Assembly (NCBI GenBank): GCA_021811155.1
Contig: JAJZPO010000019.1
Span: forward strand, 1 to 40,261
Length of the DNA: 40,261 nt
Direction: 5' to 3'
From: Bacillota bacterium
GTDB lineage: Bacteria > Bacillota > Desulfitobacteriia > Desulfitobacteriales > JAJXUE01
Shown: piece after piece, positions 7,955-16,704 of the stretch
Numbering within the stretch: position 1 is the first letter of the stretch
How the letters are laid out: every line of letters starts with the position of its first letter
Position numbers and translations under genes: made by a program
Notes under the pieces: model-generated
Database searches by the model: none
What the model was told of the DNA's origin: nothing
The model's input: the letters and a program-made list of their open reading frames with translations, nothing else

Positions 7955-10900
7955 TTACCCTTTGCTCCCTACCAACTGTCTAAGCTGCTGCTCGATTCCC
8001 TTGCTGACCACGGCCTCTCCGCCGAATATGGTCGCTCCGGTCAGGTTTTTGCTCTTCAGGTAGTTCATGACCTGATCCGGCAAACTTCCGTCCGCCAGGA
8101 CAATCGGGGCATTGTGAGCGGCAGCATAGACGCTTCCTGCCAAGGCATCCGGGAAGTTGTCGCCTGTGGCCACGCAGACGTCTTGTCCGGCTAAGTTGAA
8201 GTACCGGGCGACGTCCAGAGAGGTGGCATAGCGGTCGGCTCCCCCGATCCTGACAATATTCGTCTGAGCCAGACCCGTGATTTGGGCAGCCTGGTTTGCC
8301 ACAGCTGTGCCGATGGCCGCTTCCCCTCCGATGATATAGACTTTGGCGGGCTTGATGGCGGCAATTTCCTGCGCGACGGCGCTACTGATCCCATCTTTTT
8401 GGACCAACAGGATCGGCAGCTGCATTTGCGCCGCAACACTGCTGACGGACAGGCCGTCCGGGTAGTTTTCACCGGTGACCAGCACAACCGGGGTTCCGGT
8501 CTTGACCGCCAATTGATCCGCTATTTTAACAGAAGTTTCATAGCGGTCCGCTCCACCTATTCTGGTAATATGGTTGAAACCGCTTGCTGCCACTTTGTTT
8601 TCCATCGCGCTGCTGACAGCGGCCGTGCCGCCCAGGATATAAACCGTCCCCGCCGGGTCCAGGTTGGACTTCAGGTAGTTTAAGACTTTTGCTTGATCCG
8701 CTTCTGAACTCCCCACGAGGAGTATAGGCGCATTCAGCTTATAGGCCAAAACACTTCCTGCTAAGGCGTCCGGATAGTTGTCCGCCGTGGCTAAGATCAC
8801 ATTAGATATTTTGCCGGTGTATTCCGCTTGGGCGATGGCCAAGGCAGTATCGACCCGGCTCCGGCCCGCCAGTCTTATAACCCCGGAAGTCGTCGGGCTC
8901 ATTTTGAAATCCCAATGTACGATTTCCTGTTCCACGGAAATGGTCGGGCTTGTGTATGGATCATACCCGTCCTTGGTGGCAACGATATAGTAATCCGTGG
9001 TCGGGAAGACCATGAAGCCATAGGCTCCACTGCTGTCACTGGTCTGGGGATCCTGGTTATTGCTGGGTTTGAATCCGGCGATGCTTGGCAGGGCTACCAC
9101 GGTATCCGGAGTTTTTCCTGCCGCCTTATTCCTCTCGGTACCGGCGTAGTACAGGGTAACCTTAACTCCCGCCAGGGCTTTTCCCGTGGCGGCATCGGTG
9201 ATGATGCCATAGGGGTCGATTAAGGTTATGGTTAAGCTGACATTCCCGCTGCTGTCAATTTTAATCTCCAGGGTGGCAATCGTAATTTTCTGCCCATGGC
9301 CCAAATCATAAGTGATATTAAAGTTATTGTCGGTTCCTTTGGTCAAATTCGCCACTTGGATTGTCCCGTCAGCGGAAATTGGGGCAGGCGTTCCCGCGGC
9401 GCCGGTTATAGCCACATGAGAGAGATCGCTCAATGGGCTTACCGTTCCGTCCGGTTGTTTCAGCACCGCAAGATGTGCGGCACTCATGGAAACCGTATCA
9501 CTGCCGGTACTATTGGTCGTTACAGTGGCGGTTACACTGGAAACATTCACGCCTGTCGTACCGTCGATGACGTTACCTGTTACTGTGGTTGATGTGGAGG
9601 ATGAGCTATGCGAGCCGCCTCCGCCGCCATCTCCGCTATTGCCTCCGCCTCCCGAAGATCTTGGGGCCAGGACGGTAAATCCAAGCGGATTGCTCGCGAC
9701 ACCGTAGACCGTGGCCGTAACCGTGCCGGAACCGGCGGCCAGCGGAGTCAATAGACTGCCTGTCAGGCCGGCATAAGCATTCCCTGAAGCCAGATTCCAC
9801 TGTACGGTCTGACCGCTCAGACTAAAAGGAGCACCGTATTGGTCCGTTCCGTTCAGGCTGAGATTATTGAGATCATAGACTGCTTGCCCGACTGTGAGGT
9901 CAGGAATGCTGCCGCTTAAGGTAAGAACGGTGAGCGTGGGAGCGGGCGGGATGGTTTCAAACTCGGCGCTTACCATGACGTTGGCCGCAGGCATCGTGAA
10001 GCTCGTGCCGCTGATCAGGTGATCCGTTGTCCCGTCGTTATACTTCAAAGTTCCGGCTTTCAGTTGCATCCCGGCATCCGGGGTTATCGTCAGGTTGATG
10101 GCTGCCCCTGATGTTGCCGTGCTCGGGCTGGCTGTGATGCTCCCGCCCGTCAGGCTGCCGATGCTGACCGTATATGTGGCCGGCGGGATGGCACTCAGGG
10201 TAAGGTTTACGCCCGAGGTCGTCGTATTGGCTGTTACGTTTACATTCGTTTTATTGGCGCCGGTATAGCCTGTCAGACCGGCGGTTACGGTATAGCCTGT
10301 TCCGGCGGGTACGTTGAGGATGGAGTAGCTTCCGTTGCCGGCCGTTGCGGCTGAATAGACACTGCCGCTCACCGTCAGGCTCACCGTCGCTCCGGCCAGC
10401 GGATTCGTTCCGTCCGTTACCGTCCCGCTGATCGTTCCGGTGGTAATCACCGGCGGGATGGCCGTGAAATTCGCCACCAGAGTTCTGTCAGCCGTACCCA
10501 GGGTGAAGACGAATGCTGCATTGGTGCTCACCTGGCTTCCGCCCTCCGTCCAGTTGACGAAGGTATAACCGCTGTTGGGCGTGGCCATCACCGTCACCGA
10601 AGCTCCTTCGGCATACGTGCCCCCGCCGGAAACCGTTCCGCCTGCTGGCGGATTGGATGAGACGCTGACGGTGTGGGTAAGAGGCGGATTCGCCGTCCAC
10701 TGAGCGTACAGCGTGACATTGGCGGCTCCCATCGTTAATGTCTCCCCAGCTGCGTAGCTTGTGCCGCTGCCACCGGCTGCGGTGTTCCATCCCGCGAAAG
10801 TGCTGCCTGTCTTGACAAGGCTTCCGGCCGCCTTGACGGTTGCCTGTGCTCCGACCACATATCTGAGAGGATCGGACGGGACTGTGCCGGAATCGGCCCC

Positions 10901-13189
10901 GTTACCGTCGTAAGTCACCGTATAGCTTACAAGCCCCTCTCCCGCGCCGCTCACGACCCAGTTGGAGGTAGGGCCGCTTAAGGCAAAGCCGGACAGGCTG
11001 CCGTTACGGTAGCCTGTTTCATCCGCAAGCGTGGTCACACCGGCATTGTCGCCCCCCGCCACTCCCTGGTTAAAACTGTAGGCGCTCACCAGACCGGTTT
11101 GATCGGAAGGGTCAATGGGATTCAGCATATTCTGGCGGATTTCATTCTGCGTCAGCGCACGGTTCCAAATCCGAAAATCATCCAGTGAGCCCTTGAAAGG
11201 ATAGTTACCGTTGCCGCGGCTGCCCAGTACGAAGGACGACGAGGAAGATGCAAGTGGGCTGGTGACAGGCTGCGCGCCGTTATTGGTCAGGGCAACCTCG
11301 TTTCCGTTGATATACATTTTCGCCAGAGCGGCCGAGGGCTGGTAGACCACGGCCACATGGGTCCAGACGCCTGTGGGCAAAACACCTGCGGCATCAAGGT
11401 AGACGCCGGGGGTGGGAATAAACCTCAGGCTGTTGGCACTTCCGCCCGTCTGGATTTCCATTTGCTCGGTATTTTTGCCGCAGATGAACTGGATGTCGGA
11501 GGAGGAATTCGGCTCCCACTTCACCCAGGTTTCGATGGTAAAGGCGTTGGTAATACCGTCGTCGTTGTCGGGGATGGACACATAATCGTCCACACCGTCA
11601 AAGCTTAAGGCGTTGCCCCGGCCCTGGCCGGTCTGGGTGACCGTGACTGTTTTGGTGGTCGTGCCGTCGGAAACGGTCACGTTGGCGCTCCTGAATGAGG
11701 ACGAGGTGTTGGCGGACGCCGTCATAGTCAGCCAGCTGAAACCGCTGCCTGCAGCGGGACTGACGGTCAGCCAGGGCTGGTCGGAAACCGCCGTCCAGGC
11801 GCCGCCGCCCGTGACATACACCGGCGTGACGCTTCCCCCGTAAGCGCCCATAAAGTCCGTTGCGCCGGAGACATTCAGCGGGGGAAGCACCGCGGCGCCC
11901 GGGCTGGCGCTGTTTATTTTGACATAGCCGTCCTCCACCCAACCCGCGATGTTGGGCTGGGGCAGGTTGGAGAGCTGCAAGTACACGTCCCAGTCACTCT
12001 TCTCTATGGTGACGGTCTGGTGTTCATAAGGGGCCAGGGTGTAAGCATGGGTAACGCCGCCGGCGTTTTTCAGCTTCACGGCATGCGCCGCGTCGTCGTT
12101 GTTCTGCAGCTCAAAGGTGGCGGTCGTATCGCTGGTGCCTTTCGGTTCGGCCGTTACCAGCGCCGCGCCGTACCATTTCATGACTGCGGGGCTTACAACC
12201 ATAAACGGGTTATACGGGTCATCGTGCATGCTGGCCTGCACCTCATAGCCGGTCGGAGAGAGGAAATACACATTGCTGCTGGCGGGAACGCTGACGGTAT
12301 AGATATTGCTGCCTGTCTGCAGCTCCAGCGTGACCTCCTGGGCGTTCCGGTTATTGATGGAATACATTCCGGCCTGTCTGTTTGCCAGCGAACCCAAAAA
12401 ATACATTTCAATCTTGTTCCGTGGCAGAGGCGTTTCATTGTATGCAAAATCCTGATCGTTGGTCAGCACCTGCTTAAAAAGAGTGTTATTGTAGTAAAAG
12501 GAGCATATGGAACCTTTCGGAACATTAATTTCCTGGGTTTGCAACGATCCGATAACAAGAGTGCCGCGTGTTTCGCCGTCCGAATAACCCAAAGTCACAT
12601 CAAAGGGATTGTGATTCTCGATATCAAAAAAAGACACGATCTGGATGCCGGCGGGAGGAGCCACGATCTCAATGTTGCCCGCAGGGTCGGATGAGGGTAT
12701 AAACTGGGCATTCCAGCGCTTTAAAACATCATGATACGAAGGTAAGTAGTTGATTTCATACGAATCGCAGCTCGGGATAAATGCCAGATCATGTCCATAA
12801 ACGATGCCGCTGTCAGACGCCGCCACCAGCCGGCAGTGGTAGAGGGTAGCGGCGCGCAGGCCGGTCAGCGCGGCGCTGACGCTTACCGCCGACGCGCCGG
12901 AGACTGTCCCGGCGCTTGCCGTGGAGCCGTAGGCTGTAGTGGTTCCATACTCGAAATAGACCGTGCAGCTCCCGCCGCCGGGATTGACGCTGCCGTTGAG
13001 CCTGGCCCGCACGTCCTCCGTCTCCCACCGGTTGGTGATGCCGTTATATCTGCCCCCATAATTAAGGTACATCCTCGTAGGCTTCAAGGTCTGTACCGTA
13101 GGTGTCGAATCCGCAAAAGCAACAGGTATACCGATTATGAGCAGCGCCGCGATCAGTAAAAACACCCCGCCTGTTTTTATCATCCTCAT
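7955..13189 (-). CDS. Giant secreted mosaic surface protein with three CWB2 cell-wall-binding repeats
   Basis: 1744 residues. A signal peptide (positive start, hydrophobic core, cleavage after PVAFA, about residue 26) leads into a fibronectin-III-like region (to about 130) and an unassigned region (to about 430). Then come a BACON-like domain (PWLTVSPAAGSG...VTVTQTG, about 435-520) and a LamG/concanavalin-like domain beginning LSFDGVDDYVSIPD (about 525-690). Next are Listeria/InlB-type repeats (YDGNGADSG...FAGWNTAAGG and FVNWTEGG), a carboxypeptidase-regulatory-like beta sandwich (GTISGTVTDGTNPLAGATV), an Ig-like domain and a Gly/Ser linker. A second regulatory-like fold precedes the three C-terminal CWB2 repeats (about 1440-1744; NYPDALAGS, NYPDGLSVS, NFPDALAGS). 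CWB2 repeats anchor S-layer-type proteins to Firmicute cell walls. ATG 13189 follows AAAGGAGG by 11 nt. Probably an adhesin or glycan-binding wall protein. Confidence 0.9.
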   Translation of the reverse strand: MRMIKTGGVFLLIAALLIIGIPVAFADSTPTVQTLKPTRMYLNYGGRYNGITNRWETEDVRARLNGSVNPGGGSCTVYFEYGTTTAYGSTASAGTVSGASAVSVSAALTGLRAATLYHCRLVAASDSGIVYGHDLAFIPSCDSYEINYLPSYHDVLKRWNAQFIPSSDPAGNIEIVAPPAGIQIVSFFDIENHNPFDVTLGYSDGETRGTLVIGSLQTQEINVPKGSICSFYYNNTLFKQVLTNDQDFAYNETPLPRNKIEMYFLGSLANRQAGMYSINNRNAQEVTLELQTGSNIYTVSVPASSNVYFLSPTGYEVQASMHDDPYNPFMVVSPAVMKWYGAALVTAEPKGTSDTTATFELQNNDDAAHAVKLKNAGGVTHAYTLAPYEHQTVTIEKSDWDVYLQLSNLPQPNIAGWVEDGYVKINSASPGAAVLPPLNVSGATDFMGAYGGSVTPVYVTGGGAWTAVSDQPWLTVSPAAGSGFSWLTMTASANTSSSFRSANVTVSDGTTTKTVTVTQTGQGRGNALSFDGVDDYVSIPDNDDGITNAFTIETWVKWEPNSSSDIQFICGKNTEQMEIQTGGSANSLRFIPTPGVYLDAAGVLPTGVWTHVAVVYQPSAALAKMYINGNEVALTNNGAQPVTSPLASSSSSFVLGSRGNGNYPFKGSLDDFRIWNRALTQNEIRQNMLNPIDPSDQTGLVSAYSFNQGVAGGDNAGVTTLADETGYRNGSLSGFALSGPTSNWVVSGAGEGLVSYTVTYDGNGADSGTVPSDPLRYVVGAQATVKAAGSLVKTGSTFAGWNTAAGGSGTSYAAGETLTMGAANVTLYAQWTANPPLTHTVSVSSNPPAGGTVSGGGTYAEGASVTVMATPNSGYTFVNWTEGGSQVSTNAAFVFTLGTADRTLVANFTAIPPVITTGTISGTVTDGTNPLAGATVSLTVSGSVYSAATAGNGSYSILNVPAGTGYTVTAGLTGYTGANKTNVNVTANTTTSGVNLTLSAIPPATYTVSIGSLTGGSITASPSTATSGAAINLTITPDAGMQLKAGTLKYNDGTTDHLISGTSFTMPAANVMVSAEFETIPPAPTLTVLTLSGSIPDLTVGQAVYDLNNLSLNGTDQYGAPFSLSGQTVQWNLASGNAYAGLTGSLLTPLAAGSGTVTATVYGVASNPLGFTVLAPRSSGGGGNSGDGGGGGSHSSSSTSTTVTGNVIDGTTGVNVSSVTATVTTNSTGSDTVSMSAAHLAVLKQPDGTVSPLSDLSHVAITGAAGTPAPISADGTIQVANLTKGTDNNFNITYDLGHGQKITIATLEIKIDSSGNVSLTITLIDPYGIITDAATGKALAGVKVTLYYAGTERNKAAGKTPDTVVALPSIAGFKPSNNQDPQTSDSSGAYGFMVFPTTDYYIVATKDGYDPYTSPTISVEQEIVHWDFKMSPTTSGVIRLAGRSRVDTALAIAQAEYTGKISNVILATADNYPDALAGSVLAYKLNAPILLVGSSEADQAKVLNYLKSNLDPAGTVYILGGTAAVSSAMENKVAASGFNHITRIGGADRYETSVKIADQLAVKTGTPVVLVTGENYPDGLSVSSVAAQMQLPILLVQKDGISSAVAQEIAAIKPAKVYIIGGEAAIGTAVANQAAQITGLAQTNIVRIGGADRYATSLDVARYFNLAGQDVCVATGDNFPDALAGSVYAAAHNAPIVLADGSLPDQVMNYLKSKNLTGATIFGGEAVVSKGIEQQLRQLVGSKG

Positions 13190-13255
13190 TTATAAAAAAA
13201 CCTCCTTTACAAAAATTTACATACTTAAAAAGAGTACAAAAAAGCCCTCTCTATA

Positions 13256-13284
13256 ATTTTAAGTACCTCTATCCAGACCGGCAA
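13256..13284 (-). promoter_or_regulatory. Sigma-A-type promoter of the surface protein gene
   Basis: On the minus strand, TTGCCG (13284-13279), a 17-nt spacer and TAAAAT (13261-13256), about 67 nt before the start codon. The -35 box is directly preceded by the paired-repeat candidate operator. Confidence 0.5.
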
Positions 13285-13313
13285 CGTACGTCTATACCCT
13301 AAAACCGTTTGTT
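13284..13313 (-). promoter_or_regulatory. Candidate LytTR operator of the surface protein gene
   Basis: On the minus strand AACAAACGGT begins 29 nt before the -35 box, and a weaker copy (GACGTACGTT) begins 8 nt before it. The first repeat matches AACAACCGTT at the kinase promoter in 8 of 10 positions and has exactly the same distance to its -35 box. The second copy matches only about 5 of 10. Read on the plus strand, AACGTACGT and ACCGTTTGT also form two 9-mers with a 21-nt period that fit the published LytTR consensus. Prediction only. Confidence 0.4.
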
Positions 13314-13380
13314 CATACCGGAACAGAAATTATTGTAAATATTCGATGTGCAAAATACCTTTTCAGGAATGCCAATAAAA

Positions 13381-13422
13381 AAACCGCCTGCCCTTCAATC
13401 CTTGTTGAAGAACAGGCGGTTT
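13381..13422 (-). terminator. Rho-independent terminator of the LytTR regulator gene
   Basis: Outer 10-bp stem AAACCGCCTG / CAGGCGGTTT and inner CTTCAA / TTGAAG. On the minus strand the stem ends in a run of T (A run at 13377-13383). It lies 37 nt after the response-regulator stop and separates it from the surface protein gene. Confidence 0.85.
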
Positions 13423-13458
13423 GCTTTTCAGATGATTCATTTTTTCGGAAAAAATCGG

Positions 13459-14190
13459 TTACGCTTCCTCATTTCCACCGATGTAATTTAAAAAGGCGCG
13501 GCTGGTGGAGCCGGCATAGGTTTTTCCAATGGGAATCAGCGTCCCCTGCACCGTGGTAACGGACTGGGCGCTGATCTTTGCCGTCTGCCGGAAATTGACG
13601 ATAAAACCCCGGTGGCACCGGCAGAAGCTGAGCTTGGGAAGTATGTTTTCCAGATTGGATATCCGTTCATATATCTCATAGACACCCTGCTTCGTTACTA
13701 GCTTTACGGACTTCATGGTACTTTCCAGATATTCAATCTCATCATAGGGCACCTTTTGCGTCCCGCCTCCCGCTTTGAAAACAAAGTACCGGTTCTCATA
13801 CCGCCTTTTTAAATCCACCGTCAGAGCGGCGGACAAGGCTTGGCGACTTACAGGCTTCAAAAGGTATTGCAGCGCCTGAACCTCATAGCCCGAAAAAACA
13901 TGCTGCTCCGAGGAAGTGGTGAAGATGATGGCGGCGGAGTCATTCACGAGGCGTATGGCTTTGGCTGTATCCACGCCATTGATTTCCTTTATATAAATAT
14001 CCAGCAGAAACAGGTCGAAAGCGGCGGACTTTTCATTGACATGGTTTAAAAGCGCTTCTCCCGAAGGGAAGGCGGCAATATCAAATTCGACGCCTCTCAC
14101 ACTCAGAAGCTCCGACACCTGGTCTGTCAGCCGCCGGACAAAGCTTTCATCGTCATCACATATGGCGATCCTGTAGACGATATTGCACAC
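13459..14190 (-). CDS. LytTR-family response regulator (AgrA/LytR type)
   Basis: 243 residues. The N-terminal receiver domain has the acidic pocket CDDDE (about 11-15), phospho-acceptor Asp64 in FLLDIYIKEING and conserved Lys112 in YLLKPVS. The C-terminal LytTR DNA-binding domain (about 135-240) is seen in YDEIEYLESTMKSVKL and FCRCHRGFIVNF. It should be phosphorylated by the divergent GHKL kinase. GTG at 14190 abuts the GGGAGG box, leaving no spacing. The frame has no ATG/GTG/TTG just downstream; ATC at 14181 would have about 7 nt spacing and give the usual N-terminus VYRIAICDDD. The real start is therefore uncertain by a few codons. The likely target is the adjacent surface protein gene. Confidence 0.93.
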   Translation of the reverse strand: MCNIVYRIAICDDDESFVRRLTDQVSELLSVRGVEFDIAAFPSGEALLNHVNEKSAAFDLFLLDIYIKEINGVDTAKAIRLVNDSAAIIFTTSSEQHVFSGYEVQALQYLLKPVSRQALSAALTVDLKRRYENRYFVFKAGGGTQKVPYDEIEYLESTMKSVKLVTKQGVYEIYERISNLENILPKLSFCRCHRGFIVNFRQTAKISAQSVTTVQGTLIPIGKTYAGSTSRAFLNYIGGNEEA

Positions 14191-14213
14191 CTCCCTGTCC
14201 CTTTTCCGGTATC

Positions 14214-14244
14214 AACAACCGTTTTTTAGGCCCGAACAACTGTT
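14214..14244. promoter_or_regulatory. Candidate LytTR operator between regulator and kinase genes
   Basis: Direct repeat AACAACCGTT (14214-14223) and AACAACTGTT (14235-14244), 9 of 10 identical with a 21-nt period (two helical turns). This is the spacing of AgrA/LytTR sites (9-bp repeats, 12-nt spacer). On the minus strand the copies read ACAGTTGTT and ACGGTTGTT, close to the LytTR consensus. The second copy touches the -35 box of the kinase promoter, the position expected of an activator. Confidence 0.65.
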
Positions 14245-14271
14245 GTCCGCTTTAATCCCTGACATTATAAT
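14243..14271 (+). promoter_or_regulatory. Sigma-A promoter of the kinase gene
   Basis: TTGTCC (14243-14248), a 17-nt spacer and a perfect TATAAT (14266-14271), 42 nt before the ATG. Directly downstream of the paired repeat. Confidence 0.7.
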
Positions 14272-14313
14272 CATATTATATACGGGCCCATTTAGACAAG
14301 AGAGGTGAACCCT

Positions 14314-16119
14314 ATGTCCTACAAGAAGATCTGGATACTGGCTTTCATTGCTTTGCTTATTTCCGGAATTTTGATGTACACAAATCTTTTTACCGGGAGT
14401 ATGGGGTTGCCGCACAATACAACGGCACGCCTCATGAGCACCGGCTGGACAATCTCCGACGGTGAAAAGGTTTTATATGAGAATGCCGATTTTCTGAAGG
14501 CGGGCTCACTGAAAAAACAAAGCCGCGTGGTTTTGCTGAAAAAACTCCCCGCTACGGTTGGGAAAAGCCTCTGCTTTATCACCATCGGCTATGCCGTGGA
14601 GGCGTTTATTGACGGAAAAAAATTTTATACCTTCGGTTCTTTCCTGAACGGGGATGATGTGTGGGGGGTAAAAACCCACATTTTTAAAGTTCCGGACGGC
14701 ACGGCCGGCAGGGAACTCCGGCTGGAGTTTGCAACCGACCAGCCCTCGGACATCGCGGTATCCAAATACATATTGCTGGACGATACGGAGGGAATCCTTC
14801 GGGCATTGGCAAAATCCGAGGCAATAAAAATTATTTTCGCCCTGTTTTATATTTCTATCGGGATATTCATGCTGATATTTTCACTCATCACGCTTACTTT
14901 TAAATTCAAAAAATTTGACCTGGCCATGCTGATGCTCGCCTTGATCGCATTGTTTATCGGAAGCCATATTCTGTTCAATATCGGTATCATCGCTTTCCTG
15001 ACAGGTCCGGAATTTGTCTGCTGGATCGTAAGCCTGATCAATCTTGCGCTGCCAATTCCCACGCTTCTTTTCGTAGCGGCGGATAAGAGCTTTGAAAAAA
15101 GCAGGCTGCTTTTGGGGATGGCGCTGGTCCAAGGGCTGTTCATTCTCATGTGGGTCTTCTGCAATATTTTTAAAATCGATTTCTTACTGCTGTACTGGCA
15201 TCTGTACCTTTTTGCTCTGACTGCCATGCTGCTGATAGGAACCTTTGTCCGGGAATTCAAAACCGGTTCCGGACGGCCGGAAATTGCCGTATCGGTTACC
15301 ACCATCCTGCTGACCTCCGTGAGCAATGCCTGGAGTTATTTTAGCACCGGTAATCATGATGCAATGGATTTCAGTTTAATTGTACTGGCTTTTCCCGTCC
15401 TGGTGCTGATGACCGGAAAAGTGGTCTTAAGCTCCTTACAGAAAGAATACCGCCTGATGAACGAAAACACAGCCTTACGCATCGAAGGAGAGCTGCTCTA
15501 TAAAAATTACCGGCAGACGGAAAAGTATATCGAAGAAACTAAAATGATATGGCACGACATTGACAAACACTTTTCCGTGATCAGCCGGCTGGCGGAAAAT
15601 GAGGAACATGATGAATTAAAGCATTATCTGGAGCATACCGGCTATGATATGAAGAAAACCAAGCGCGCCTATCTTTGTGAAAACAAGCTGATCAACGCCA
15701 TTCTGACCGACAAGTTCTCGGAATCCGAAAGCAAAGGCCTTCAAATGAGCTTCACCGGAAATTTGCCTGAGAAGCTGCATATCCAGGGCAACGATCTGTG
15801 CAGCCTGCTGGTTAACCTGCTGGACAACGCCATAGAGGCTTGCAGCAAAGTACCTGACGGAAACGAAAAAAAGCTGGAACTTACCCTGGGGATGAAAAAC
15901 GATTTTGTTTATTTCGGTGTTTCCAATTCCTCTGTCGGGGCGCCTGTAATGGAAGACGAAGAAGTTATTACGTCCAAAGAGGACAAGGGATGGCATGGCT
16001 ACGGTATTTCCATCATCCGAAGGATTGTCCGGAAGTACGACGGCGCTTTTGATATTATTCCTTCCCAGGGCTCTTTCCTGGTCAGGGCCGCATTGAAGAA
16101 TGAGTCTGCGGAGGAATAA
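14314..16119 (+). CDS. 7TM sensor histidine kinase with GHKL ATPase domain
   Basis: 601 residues from ATG 14314, which has AGAGG 8 nt upstream; a GTG at 14305 lies inside that box. An N-terminal membrane anchor (about 7-25) and an external beta-rich sensor of about 140 residues (7TMR-DISM-like extracellular part) come first. Seven or so membrane helices follow (about 170-375), then a coiled linker. The H-box MIWHDIDKH carries the probable phospho-acceptor His414, the N-box is NLLDNAIEAC and the G-box is GWHGYGISIIRRIVRKYDG. This class (HATPase_c_5) pairs with LytTR regulators, here encoded divergently. The ligand is unknown; 7TMR-DISM sensors often respond to carbohydrates or other small external molecules. 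Confidence 0.9.
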   Translation: MSYKKIWILAFIALLISGILMYTNLFTGSMGLPHNTTARLMSTGWTISDGEKVLYENADFLKAGSLKKQSRVVLLKKLPATVGKSLCFITIGYAVEAFIDGKKFYTFGSFLNGDDVWGVKTHIFKVPDGTAGRELRLEFATDQPSDIAVSKYILLDDTEGILRALAKSEAIKIIFALFYISIGIFMLIFSLITLTFKFKKFDLAMLMLALIALFIGSHILFNIGIIAFLTGPEFVCWIVSLINLALPIPTLLFVAADKSFEKSRLLLGMALVQGLFILMWVFCNIFKIDFLLLYWHLYLFALTAMLLIGTFVREFKTGSGRPEIAVSVTTILLTSVSNAWSYFSTGNHDAMDFSLIVLAFPVLVLMTGKVVLSSLQKEYRLMNENTALRIEGELLYKNYRQTEKYIEETKMIWHDIDKHFSVISRLAENEEHDELKHYLEHTGYDMKKTKRAYLCENKLINAILTDKFSESESKGLQMSFTGNLPEKLHIQGNDLCSLLVNLLDNAIEACSKVPDGNEKKLELTLGMKNDFVYFGVSNSSVGAPVMEDEEVITSKEDKGWHGYGISIIRRIVRKYDGAFDIIPSQGSFLVRAALKNESAEE

Positions 16120-16160
16120 GCCGGGATAGACGGTATTATCGGGAAGAAACCTGATTGGTA

Positions 16161-16208
16161 GTGTCAAGGGTGTCTAGTGTCAAGGGGACAGTCCCCTTGA
16201 CACTAGAC
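16161..16208. repeat. REP-like palindrome (GTGTCAAGGGGAC family)
   Basis: Perfect 18-bp arms GTCTAGTGTCAAGGGGAC (16172-16189) and its complement (16191-16208) around a single base, preceded by a partial copy GTGTCAAGGG at 16161. The same core recurs at 39588-39653 and 39905-39969. Placed just after the kinase gene, it could also work as a terminator. No transposase lies nearby. Confidence 0.75.
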
Positions 16209-16506
16209 GAAAACGGGTCTGCTCCTCGGCCTCAGGCCCTTTTCTGACCGCCTCGCGACGCATCAGATTACCTAACTCTGGTCTGGCTGGTTCGAGGGTT
16301 CGACCATCCAGTGAGCATCCAGAGCATCCTCGAATCTTGGCCTCGTTCCAGTGTAAGGACTGAAACGGGAGGACAACACCTCCACTAAACGAATTAGGGC
16401 TGCGAATCGCCCTATAGTAGATAAATACCCAAGGCGGAAGATTCATTGTCTATGCCTTTAACCATTGGCTAATTCATCCTGAGTATCGGGATGGGTGCCG
16501 AATGTG

Positions 16507-16527
16507 GGTTTAGCGGAAGTTTTTTAA
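16507..16527 (+). pseudogene. Relic of a Uma2 gene 3' end
   Basis: The codons for GLAEVF plus stop match the end of the Uma2 gene at 7290-7691 (IALAEVF, stop), and DNA similarity continues about 15 nt past the stop (AAGTTTTTTAAA then TTTGACC). Too short to be functional; it marks a second decayed copy. Confidence 0.45.
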
Positions 16528-16544
16528 ATTTTTTGACCGACTTA

Positions 16545-16575
16545 AGGCTCAGCGACGGAAAACGTCACTGAGCCT
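16545..16575. terminator. Hairpin after the Uma2 relic
   Basis: 13-nt arms AGGCTCAGCGACG / CGTCACTGAGCCT with one mismatch and a GAAAA loop, followed by CTTTGCTTG. It resembles an intrinsic terminator and lies 17 nt after the relic stop codon. Confidence 0.5.
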
Positions 16576-16704
16576 CTTTGCTTGTGATTGATTTGTTTAT
16601 GGAATTTTAATTAAATCACCGGCGGCCGAATCTTTTCGCACTACACTTAAAGAGGACATAGAAACCCAAACGCTCTGAATGAGCAGCGGAAAAGGAGATG
16701 CATG

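Larger units (their letters stand above)
16209..16704. other. Gene-poor stretch with decayed coding traces
   Basis: About 500 nt. On the minus strand, around 16270-16440, a peptide (FSPYTGTRPRFEDALDAHW) looks protein-like but is broken by stops and not recognised. A Uma2 tail relic (16507-16527) and a hairpin (16545-16575) follow, then the leader of the chimeric ABC/CWB2 frame. No intact gene is seen. Confidence 0.4.

Noticed and set aside
12020-12694. 224-codon plus-strand frame
   Set aside because: Shadow of the surface protein gene; composition and lack of a start site argue against coding.
16290-16312. tRNA-like GGTTCGAGGGTTCGACC
   Set aside because: Resembles a T-arm, but no acceptor, D or anticodon arms fit around it.
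16180-16446. 88-codon minus-strand frame
   Set aside because: It overlaps the REP palindrome, lacks a ribosome-binding site, and a neighbouring frame looks more protein-like but is broken.
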